Assembly (NCBI GenBank): GCA_027922465.2
Contig: BQMF02000590.1
Location: 62,001-126,000 of the forward strand
Length of the DNA: 64,000 nucleotides
Origin: Turritopsis dohrnii
Lineage: Eukaryota > Cnidaria > Hydrozoa > Anthoathecata > Oceaniidae
Direction of reading: 5' to 3'
Shown one piece after another: positions 54,301 to 62,655 of this stretch; position 1 is the stretch's first letter; each line of letters begins with the position of its first letter. The translations under genes and the position numbers were made by a program. A model generated the notes under the pieces. It was not told the origin of the DNA and searched no databases. It worked only from the letters and a program-made list of their open reading frames with translations.

Positions 54301-54701
54301 TGATAATAGATTACCAAACAAAAATTGTCAATGATTTCAGTGAATTTATGGACGTTGAGGATATTGTTGATACTTTAGGTGGAAATAATGTAGAGGAACA
54401 GTTAGAGTGGGATAACGAAAATATACTACCCGAACCGAAAAGTGATGATGTAATAGCTAAAAACTTCTTTCCGTCACAAACTGGAAATAACGAATATGTT
54501 AATCCAATTGTTAACAAATCCGTTGTTAAGGTAAAGTCATTGGAAATGAGGTATTTAGATTTGGTAATGTCTAATCCTACGGTTATTGATATACTTCAAA
54601 ATAACGGAATAGTTGTCACAAGTTTAAATGGTGGCATTTTGGTAAATGGACAAATAGTATCAGGAAAATGTATTACAATTTTTGGAAGTTTGTTTCGATG
54701 A
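54300..54701 (+). CDS. Second segment of the frame-broken gene
   Basis: The frame is open from the upstream GAT run (acidic), continues MIIDYQTKIVNDFSEF..., and carries AKNFFPSQTGNNEYVNP, another motif ending in an aromatic pair. It stops at 54701 just after the coding signal has moved to the next frame. Confidence 0.5.
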   Translation: MIIDYQTKIVNDFSEFMDVEDIVDTLGGNNVEEQLEWDNENILPEPKSDDVIAKNFFPSQTGNNEYVNPIVNKSVVKVKSLEMRYLDLVMSNPTVIDILQNNGIVVTSLNGGILVNGQIVSGKCITIFGSLFR

Positions 54702-54882
54702 ACGTAGAAAACGTTATCCAATTGCATGGAAATTTAACATGCCAATACAGGATTACGATGTTTGGTTAATGGCAAATACCGACTATTTATTACAAGAAGA
54801 GAAATTTATTAATTTCTATTATTGTAAATACATATTTGGTGTCGTTAATCATTTTATCGATGGTGATTTCGGCCGACGATAA
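54667..54882 (+). CDS. Third segment of the frame-broken gene
   Basis: Protein-like stretch NVLQFLEVCFDERRKRYPIA, then DVWLMANTDYLLQEEKF. It begins without a plausible start inside the preceding frame and ends inside the following one, so it reads as a continuation rather than a separate gene. Confidence 0.45.
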   Translation, partial: NVLQFLEVCFDERRKRYPIAWKFNMPIQDYDVWLMANTDYLLQEEKFINFYYCKYIFGVVNHFIDGDFGRR

Positions 54883-57253
54883 TTCGATTGAAGGTTTACC
54901 ACCTGTACTACACTACCGATATTTTAACGAGAAAACATTTGAAAGCAGTTTAGAAGGTGTCACGTGGACACAATTTCTGGAGCGAATAATGACCGAAGGT
55001 GGAATAGCCGATGTTTCAAATAATAATAACCTTATACAAAGCATGCCCGAGATAAATATATTTTTAACCCAATTTCGTAGAGTCGTTTCAGACTTTATAA
55101 CGCAAATTAATGAATTACACTATCTAGTAACTTGTGTGTTCACACGGAATGAACGATTGGATAGGGAAAAAGTACGTTTGTATTTAAAATCATTAAAATC
55201 AAGAATCGATGGATATTTTCATACAGATGTGGATTCCCTTTTACAAAGATTATGTAAAGATAGTGGAAATGACACTGTTGATTATTATTACAATAGTGAA
55301 GATAATATCGGAGCAATTTTCATTCGTTTATTTGCGTATATGAGTGCTAATAACATTAATTGTGGATTCATACAGAAACATTTTGAATTACCAATTGGTG
55401 ATGATTCAGTTGATTATATACAAGAAAAATATGGGTTTAAATCACCCATCAATTTTCAACGTTTATTTAACAATTATGTTGATGACTCTACATACTCTAA
55501 ATTCCTATCATTTCCAATGATTACAAAAGTTATTTTTTCGTTATCTACATTAGACGAGAATCAACAATACATTAATTCCACATTGGTAATGTATGACAAT
55601 TTCTTATCAAATATAACACCACATTCATTAAAGAATAATAGCAGTAGAATAGACGTACATATATGCAGATCTACATTTACATACTTTTCGAATTTGATTA
55701 GACAATACTTTTATAAGGATGATATAATTAATAATCAATTACCACCTCATTATCCACCTTCCAATAAAATAGAAATAACTACTCAAACAACCGAAGATGA
55801 TATTGTATTTCTAAACAATAATAACAATGTGGATGATGATGATGATGACGATTATGATAATGACAACGTTGGTAGAAATGTTTTTATTTCAAACAATGAT
55901 AATCAGCAGTTTCAAAGAAAGAAACCAATATTGACTAGAACCGATATAACACAAGTGGAGGAAGTAATACCAACAGAAATAAAGCAACCTTCATCATTAT
56001 TAGGATATAGTGGTATTATTAATGAACATAACATAGAATCAGAAGATATACCAGAAAGGAAAACAAAACCTATTCAATATGATGCAGCATTGTCATTTTA
56101 TAAATTCTTTAATACTCTAGATAGTAATATTGATAAAACATATTTAGATAATGATAATGATACTATTATGGTTACAAATAATAATAATGATGATGATAAT
56201 GATGATGATGATGATAATGATGATAGAATATTAATTCGTAAAGGTAAACTAGATGAAATTGCAGAGAAAGCAGAAAGTAGAGTGTTACGAATGAAAGAGA
56301 TATATAATAAACAATTAAACATAAATAAAAACAAGATGGAAGAATTAATATCTAACGCTAATCAAACAATAGACAACAATAAGAATGAATATGAAGAAGC
56401 ATTACAAAATGAACAACAACGATTATTAAAAATACAACAACAGATGTTACAACAACAAATGACTTCACAAGTACGCGAACGTGAATTGCGAGACGCATTA
56501 GATAATGAAAATAGAATTGCACGCGAACGTGTAATGTCTTTACAATTACAAGCTGATTCTGCATTAAAAAATACGGAGATGACATACAAAGATAAACAGG
56601 AAAAACTAAATAGTAGATTAGAAGAAAGTAATAACTTGATTACTAATTTGGAAAATGATCTACAAAATGACAGAAATGAAATTGAAAGATTGAATGATAG
56701 TTTACAAGAACAAATTGGACAAACAGAACAACAAAAATTAGAATTGCGTAAACGCGATGAACTGCTAGCAAGTACAAAAGAACAATTATCTGCCTTAACA
56801 ATATTAAAACAAAATCAGGAAGAGATAATAGCAAGACAAAAAACACAATTTGAAGAGGAAATAGCTAGACAACAAAAACATTATGTTGAAGAACTAACTA
56901 ATAACAACGAGCATAATAAATTGGAAACAGAAGAATTACTTAGACAAAATGAAATTTTAATTAGGGAAAAGTTAAGTAGTGAACATTACAATATTATTTC
57001 TCAATTAAAATCAACACACGAAGAAATTGTGGGAAAAGGAAATGAACAGATAAATTCATTACAAGATGCAGTTGACAAATTAACAAATCAAAGGCAATTG
57101 TTAGAAGATCAAAGTGCATTAGCTGCAAAAACATGGGAAAGTCTTTTGTCAGATAAAGAGATACAATTAGAAGAACAAAAACTAAATTATGAAAATACAA
57201 ATAATGAATTACGTGAACAATTAAAATTATTACAAGAACAATCGCACAATTAA
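54836..57253 (+). CDS. Large protein with long coiled-coil C terminus
   Basis: Up to 805 residues; the first ATG in frame is 54860, but the sequence looks like a continuation of the preceding segments. The N-terminal about 300 residues are globular. Asn/Asp tracts lie at about residues 325-345 and 450-465. From about 470 to the end there is an almost unbroken coiled coil (EIAEKAESRVLRMKEIYNKQ...). It is probably a scaffold, core or tape-measure-like virion component; inference from architecture. A further frame change at about 57,245 seems to extend it. Confidence 0.6.
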   Translation: MVSLIILSMVISADDNSIEGLPPVLHYRYFNEKTFESSLEGVTWTQFLERIMTEGGIADVSNNNNLIQSMPEINIFLTQFRRVVSDFITQINELHYLVTCVFTRNERLDREKVRLYLKSLKSRIDGYFHTDVDSLLQRLCKDSGNDTVDYYYNSEDNIGAIFIRLFAYMSANNINCGFIQKHFELPIGDDSVDYIQEKYGFKSPINFQRLFNNYVDDSTYSKFLSFPMITKVIFSLSTLDENQQYINSTLVMYDNFLSNITPHSLKNNSSRIDVHICRSTFTYFSNLIRQYFYKDDIINNQLPPHYPPSNKIEITTQTTEDDIVFLNNNNNVDDDDDDDYDNDNVGRNVFISNNDNQQFQRKKPILTRTDITQVEEVIPTEIKQPSSLLGYSGIINEHNIESEDIPERKTKPIQYDAALSFYKFFNTLDSNIDKTYLDNDNDTIMVTNNNNDDDNDDDDDNDDRILIRKGKLDEIAEKAESRVLRMKEIYNKQLNINKNKMEELISNANQTIDNNKNEYEEALQNEQQRLLKIQQQMLQQQMTSQVRERELRDALDNENRIARERVMSLQLQADSALKNTEMTYKDKQEKLNSRLEESNNLITNLENDLQNDRNEIERLNDSLQEQIGQTEQQKLELRKRDELLASTKEQLSALTILKQNQEEIIARQKTQFEEEIARQQKHYVEELTNNNEHNKLETEELLRQNEILIREKLSSEHYNIISQLKSTHEEIVGKGNEQINSLQDAVDKLTNQRQLLEDQSALAAKTWESLLSDKEIQLEEQKLNYENTNNELREQLKLLQEQSHN

Positions 57254-57289
57254 GTGAAAAACTAGGACAAAAAGTCTATTATTGTTAAT

Positions 57290-57628
57290 AACCAACGTAA
57301 AGTTGCAAAACGAAAAGTCAAAGACGATGCATTAACGAATAGTGTAAACAATCAAGATACACAACCACAACAACCAATATTATATCAAAATGGAAATGAT
57401 TTAATGGAACAAATGCTATTTGAAAATACGTCAAAAGATTTCCTTGAAAGACTTGAAAAAGAAGCAGAATTTAAAGCAAAAGCTAAATTCCTACAAAAAA
57501 ATAATGACATTGTGGGAAAGGATATATTAGATGCAATATTTACAGAAGAAGAGAAAACGAAAAAGGGACATGATGATAATAATACAGGTGTAAATATAGC
57601 ACGTGACGGGATACGACAGTTTAATTAA
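57290..57628 (+). CDS. C-terminal continuation of the coiled-coil gene
   Basis: Open from about 57,290 (SIIVNNQRKVAKRKVKDDAL), with an in-frame ATG only at 57404. Charged and helical (DFLERLEKEAEFKAKAKFLQ). No convincing own start, so it is likely the end of the preceding gene after one or two frame changes. Confidence 0.45.
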   Translation, partial: NQRKVAKRKVKDDALTNSVNNQDTQPQQPILYQNGNDLMEQMLFENTSKDFLERLEKEAEFKAKAKFLQKNNDIVGKDILDAIFTEEEKTKKGHDDNNTGVNIARDGIRQFN

Positions 57629-57662
57629 TAGAACAATTAGAGAAGAAGAACATGTTAAGGAA

Positions 57663-58151
57663 ATGGAATTTAATAATTACGATGACGATGATTTTGGTCA
57701 AGCACAAGAGGAATATAGTGAAACGATAATCGCTGATGCGTTAGCGAAAAGTAATACGTTAACTGCACGTGTCGATATTCAAAATCAATTTGATAATGGT
57801 CTTGACATTGACAGTGTCAAGTTAATTGTTAAATTGGTAAAGTCAAATGGTAAAATGTATCCATTAGTTAAGAATGTAAAACGGGTATTAAGTAAACAAT
57901 CAGAATTACGCAGCATTAGTGGATTGAGTTATATGGTTATGAAATTATTGAAAATGAAGTTAATAAAACTTGGAGAAGAAACATTGAATAGATATGAATT
58001 ATCAATTATAAAAAATGTCGACATTAGTTTGGCTAACTTATTAGATGAAGATAAAAGTGGAAATGGTATAAGTGTAGATGTTGCACAGACTTTTTTAGAT
58101 GATTTTAAAAACTTTGAATATTTATTAACGAAGAATAATGTCAAAGAATAA
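57663..58151 (+). CDS. Uncharacterised helical protein
   Basis: 162 residues from ATG 57663 (MEFNNYDDDDFGQAQEE); the frame is open from 57,603. Mostly helical, moderately acidic at the start. Overlaps the integrase start by 14 nt. Unknown function. Confidence 0.5.
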   Translation: MEFNNYDDDDFGQAQEEYSETIIADALAKSNTLTARVDIQNQFDNGLDIDSVKLIVKLVKSNGKMYPLVKNVKRVLSKQSELRSISGLSYMVMKLLKMKLIKLGEETLNRYELSIIKNVDISLANLLDEDKSGNGISVDVAQTFLDDFKNFEYLLTKNNVKE

Positions 58152-58299
58152 TAACGATAAAGAAGTGTCAGTGGAGAGATTACGAAGAACATTAACAAAC
58201 GATCCAAAAAGTGCTTTATTTTTAGAAGATAAAAATGTAAATATTAGAAAGCTAAAACGATCAACATATTTAAAAGATAAACAATTATTAGAATTATTA

Positions 58300-58332
<33 letters not shown>

Positions 58333-59298
58333 TATGAAAATAATAGTGGAAATAATTATAGAACAGTTTTAAAAAGAATAAGAAATGTGTATGATAATGA
58401 TTATTCTACTCTTTACTCATTAAATGCACCTTTACAAAGAATGCAAGTTGATTTGGCAGATATTAGATATTATGGAATAGCTAGTGTTAATTATTTACTT
58501 GTTTGCGTAGATTTATTTTCTTCATATGTTTTCTGTTATCGTATGAATAAACGTTCTAGTATAGGTGAAAAAATGAAACAATTTTATATCGAACTACAAA
58601 AGTATAGGAACAATAATAATGATGTAATAAGTATACAAGGTGACGAGGAATTTACAAGAAATAATTTTATTGCTAATTTAAGTAAACAATATAATATCGA
58701 ATTGTATTCAACGAAAAAAAATGGTGGACATGCATTCGCTGCTGAACAGAAGATTAGAGTAATAAAGGAAATGTTGACTAAATTAAACTTACAAAAGAAG
58801 CGAAAAAAGAGCGCAAGTATTTCACCTATTTTAGATGTTATCGAAAATATGAATCATAAAATTTCTGAGAAATACGGATTTTCACCTCATGAGATATTTA
58901 ATAAGTCGTTAGAAAGTGATACACAAAGAGTGGTATTTAATTTCAATAGAGTAGAAAAATCACAAAAATTACATGGACGCTTGTCACGTTATTTTGACAA
59001 GAAAAATGTAAACGCAAGAAATAATCTATATGAATTAAATGTTGGAGACAGAGTGTTGGTTGCTATGCATAGATTAAAAAAGTCAAGTGTAGGGAGAACA
59101 GAATTTGTTAAATATACAACACAAAATGTGAAATTATTTGACGAAGATAATGTTTACATAATTAAATTTAAACGGAAAATGACAGATTTTAATGAGTTAA
59201 CAAATCATAAACAATATTATTATTGGTTAGAACACAGCGAAACAGGAAGGACTTTAACTGGTCGTTTCGCAAGGCGTGACCTTTACAAAATACGATGA
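58138..59298 (+). CDS. Retroviral-type (DDE) integrase of the virus-like element
   Basis: 386 residues. The rve core has D105 (MQVDLADI), D169 (IQGDEEFTRNNF) and E203 (AFAAEQKIRV), with 33 residues between the last two. A 13-residue Asn tract encoded by (AAT)n sits at about 55-65, before the core. The C-terminal region (YELNVGDRVLVAMHRLKKSS..., then YYYWLEHSETGRTLTGRFARRDL) resembles the SH3/chromo-like tail of Maverick integrases. Divergent from the Polinton-1 integrase at 32798. It would mediate chromosomal insertion of the element. Confidence 0.85.
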
Positions 59299-60413
59299 TT
59301 ATATGTTTTGATAAAGTTGACATAGACGAAGACACAGGCGAAGTAATATTTAACCTACGTAATACAGATATTGATCAACGAACAATTAACATAAAGGAGA
59401 ACGAAAAGATATTTCTTCTTAAGGCGTTAATACACCGACTTACAAAGTATATTATCGATTCAAACATTCGTGTTTATCAAAAACAATTAGCAAACATCAG
59501 TAAATACAACGAGACAAAACAATTTTATAATGCAACATTAACTTCAACATCTCGTATTAAGTGGATATGTCCATTATTTAAAACTATGGGAAGTTTTAAA
59601 GGAAGTGGAGTAAGTGTTAGTGAAATATATCGTACTACTAAAACTTTCAATTTAACATATCCAATTGAAAAAAAATATATTTACAAATACGACAGGGTAT
59701 TAAAGGACGATGACATTGAAATTGTCGATCCACCGTACGAATATTACGACATATATAGACAGTATAGAGATACTGATAATAATGTATTATGGACAACAGT
59801 TGACAAAAATAGTGCATCAATACGTACACGTATAAATGCTAAAATGGTACGTGGTGATGATGGAAGAATAAAAATTGAACAACAACTTGCTTTTATTATA
59901 CCTGATTCTATAGCAAAAAATAACACATGGTGGAATATATATGGTATATATGATACATACAGTAAAATTACACGTAGTGACAAACGAACACAAATGTTCT
60001 ATAAGAATTTAAGTGTTGAAAGTGGTATTTACAATCCAACGTCAGAAATTTACAAATACAAAAACGAAATGGACTTCATATTAAGTGGAAAATTTGATTT
60101 TCCATATTCTAATGTATTTACGTACGAGAGAATTTCTTCAGACGCAGAATTTTTTACGAAGGTTTTAAAAGGAAATGTTGATCCTTCTAATCGTGGTTTA
60201 TTTTATATATTTGGGAAACAAAATAACAATGTCAAGCTCATGAAAAGTGACTTTTACATAGCTATTATAAAAAACACAAAAACTGAATTATATGTAACAA
60301 AAAGACTTTTTGAAATATGGAAAAAGACATTTGTTTTTCTAAACTTATGTTTAAAAAGCGGAATTTTAAATGCAGACGACGTTACCTGTTTCGGAAATGA
60401 AAGAAATAAATAA
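59295..60413 (+). CDS. Uncharacterised 372-residue protein
   Basis: Starts in an ATGA overlap with the integrase stop. Rich in Tyr, Lys and Asn, mixed alpha/beta appearance (GRIKIEQQLAFIIPDSIAKN; GKFDFPYSNVFTYERISS). No motif recognised. Its place between integrase and capsid genes suggests a virion or maturation function. A cysteine protease triad could not be assigned. Confidence 0.55.
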   Translation: MIICFDKVDIDEDTGEVIFNLRNTDIDQRTINIKENEKIFLLKALIHRLTKYIIDSNIRVYQKQLANISKYNETKQFYNATLTSTSRIKWICPLFKTMGSFKGSGVSVSEIYRTTKTFNLTYPIEKKYIYKYDRVLKDDDIEIVDPPYEYYDIYRQYRDTDNNVLWTTVDKNSASIRTRINAKMVRGDDGRIKIEQQLAFIIPDSIAKNNTWWNIYGIYDTYSKITRSDKRTQMFYKNLSVESGIYNPTSEIYKYKNEMDFILSGKFDFPYSNVFTYERISSDAEFFTKVLKGNVDPSNRGLFYIFGKQNNNVKLMKSDFYIAIIKNTKTELYVTKRLFEIWKKTFVFLNLCLKSGILNADDVTCFGNERNK

Positions 60414-61049
60414 GAATGTTGACATTTCAAGTGGTGTAAGTGAATATATATATCGAGTACGGACATTATCCAAATGATGAAAAACAACCAAGACAAAGAT
60501 ATTATTTAATGGACGGATACGTTAAAGTGTATTTTCCACCTACTGCACGTGCAGGACAACTTTTAGAAATTAACTTAAAAAAAAGCGATGTTGGTGAAAA
60601 TTTAAATGGATTTTTTCCAATTATAATGCCAGCAACTTGGAATGGATTTGAAAAGTGGGACACAAAAAAAAGTCGTTTTTCGCTACTTAACATATTGTCA
60701 CAAACTTATACATTAACAACACCGCTTTTCAAGGATCAAACAATAGGCAAAAAGTTTACAAAACAATATACAGACAAACAAAATGATAGTATATCCATCA
60801 TAGTAAATGATATTGCAGGCAAAAACAAATTGTACGGATTAGAAGACCCATCATTTGTGTTCAATAGTAACACAAATAAATACGAAATTAATAATTCCAT
60901 TTTAGTTGCATATCAAAAAGCAATAAAGACGTCCTGTTTTAACGCAGGAAATTAACGGACAGGAAACAAGTACACAAGCTGTTATTGTAGATGTTATAAA
61001 TCTACCTGTTGCTGAAAAAGACAATAATGAAATTAGTAAATGGTACTAA
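60370..61049 (+). CDS. Possible minor capsid-type protein with two frame changes
   Basis: The long middle frame is 60440-60955 (YYLMDGYVKVYFPPTARAGQ...). It has no ATG. A start at 60370 (MQTTLPVSEMKEINKNVDIS) leads into it through a TATATATA run, where one indel would join the frames. Near 60,940 the frame changes again and runs to TAA at 61047-61049 (EINGQETSTQAVIVDVINLP). Beta-rich composition and the position before the capsid gene make a penton-like minor capsid protein possible, but this is not shown by a motif. Confidence 0.45.
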
Positions 61050-61833
61050 TTTATGTAAAGATAAGTCATTACAGTCACGTGCAGCATACAATTTCGATTT
61101 AAGTGAATTGTCTTATACATTATTACAAGTTAATGGAAAACCATTTAAATTAGGAGAACAGAAGTATTTAAAGGACATTATTTTTTTCATAAACAACACA
61201 TCATCATCATTGCACCATCAACAATTATTGAGAGTTGGTACTAAAAGAAGAACAACAATGATGGAGGAAAATAATAAATTAAAAATTGTTAAAGCAATCA
61301 ATATTGACTTTTCAAATAATGATAGTAACAATATGTTTGTTTTTGATTTCGTAACAACGAGTAAAGAAGTGGAACAATTTTTTCGCGACAATTCAAAAAA
61401 GGCAAGTAAATATGAAATGAAAATAACAAGTATAATTTGTCCATCTAAAATGAGAACAAATAAAAAGACAGAACCACAAAATACTGTTTTTGTTACGTCA
61501 TACGGATTAAACAATGCAATGAAAATTTTATTTCAAAAAGATAACAGTACAATAGAGGATAGAGTTTTATGTATCTTAAATTTAAGTGAAGACAAATCAT
61601 ATACAGAATTACAAAACAAAGAAAATGAAAATTACGCATTCAATATTGTGGATAGTTTAGACAGTAGTGGTAGAATGCACCATCATTCATTTCCAATAGT
61701 ATTTAAAAGCATAAGTGACATTAACAATTTCAGTTTGTCACTAAAAAATAGCAAATACGAAACTATTACTTTTGAAAAGTCAGACGCTTTAAATAAAATT
61801 ATATTTATTTTTGAAATAATTGCATATGCTTAA
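61027..61833 (+). CDS. Uncharacterised protein upstream of capsid region
   Basis: 268 residues from ATG 61027 (MKLVNGTNLCKDKSLQSRAA). Overlaps the preceding stop by about 20 nt. Contains beta-rich segments (NNMFVFDFVTTSKEVEQFF; YEMKITSIICPS). Unknown. By position it is a virion protein candidate. Confidence 0.5.
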   Translation: MKLVNGTNLCKDKSLQSRAAYNFDLSELSYTLLQVNGKPFKLGEQKYLKDIIFFINNTSSSLHHQQLLRVGTKRRTTMMEENNKLKIVKAINIDFSNNDSNNMFVFDFVTTSKEVEQFFRDNSKKASKYEMKITSIICPSKMRTNKKTEPQNTVFVTSYGLNNAMKILFQKDNSTIEDRVLCILNLSEDKSYTELQNKENENYAFNIVDSLDSSGRMHHHSFPIVFKSISDINNFSLSLKNSKYETITFEKSDALNKIIFIFEIIAYA

Positions 61834-61839
61834 ATAAAG

Positions 61840-62568
61840 ATGTTTGGGAAGCAAAGACGATATACAAATAGCAGTTCATCATCACAACAACATTTGTTTA
61901 GGAAGAATGTTAAAGGTGCTATATTTCAACAAATACGTAATGCATACGAAAAACATGCTAAAGATGTAAATAGACTGAATGAATTAATAAAAAAAAGTAA
62001 TGAAGAAGCAAACAATTATAAAAAACAATGTGAAGAAATGAAACAACGCGAAAAAAGTGCAGTTGCTGCATTAAAAGAAAGATTTGATAGTTTATCAGGT
62101 GAATTACAAAGTAAACTTGCAATAATAAGAGAATTACAAATGAAACAACGTAGAAACAATCAACATCAAGAACAACAACAACAGAAGAAGCATCAACAAC
62201 GATATAATAATAATAAACAAATAAAGAAAATAAGGAGGAGAAAAAATTGTCATAATAATTTCACAGACGACGAACAAGAGGAACACGAGTTTGTCGACGG
62301 TGTTGATAATTACGGGTATGGAAACAGAAGCAGATGTAATTCAAGATATGATGATAATGTCGATATTTATAGTTCTTCTGATGATAACGATTATCATGGT
62401 GGTGATGATAGCGAATATGATGATGATAATGTTGAACATACTGCAAAAAAAACAAAAGCAAAGAAACAAAGACCGAGTAGTATTAAACAAAGACGAACAA
62501 CAAACAACAACGATACAAAGAAGAAGACGAAGTCAGCGACTAATGAATCAAAATATTTGTACTACTGA
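61840..62568 (+). CDS. Coiled-coil, basic/acidic-tailed protein
   Basis: 242 residues, 6 bases after the previous stop. Ser-rich N terminus, a coiled coil at about residues 25-105 (KDVNRLNELIKKSNEEANNY...), Gln/Asn and Arg-rich linker, Asp-rich segment with YDDDN repeats, and a Lys/Arg-rich tail. This mixture suits a DNA-condensing core or scaffold protein; inference. Confidence 0.5.
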   Translation: MFGKQRRYTNSSSSSQQHLFRKNVKGAIFQQIRNAYEKHAKDVNRLNELIKKSNEEANNYKKQCEEMKQREKSAVAALKERFDSLSGELQSKLAIIRELQMKQRRNNQHQEQQQQKKHQQRYNNNKQIKKIRRRKNCHNNFTDDEQEEHEFVDGVDNYGYGNRSRCNSRYDDNVDIYSSSDDNDYHGGDDSEYDDDNVEHTAKKTKAKKQRPSSIKQRRTTNNNDTKKKTKSATNESKYLYY

Positions 62569-62655
62569 GAAAGACATAGTATATTAATTTATTTTAAATA
62601 AATTGCGTTGATTTGACAACTTTTATTTTATTTGTGTTATTGTCTGCCTATAAAC

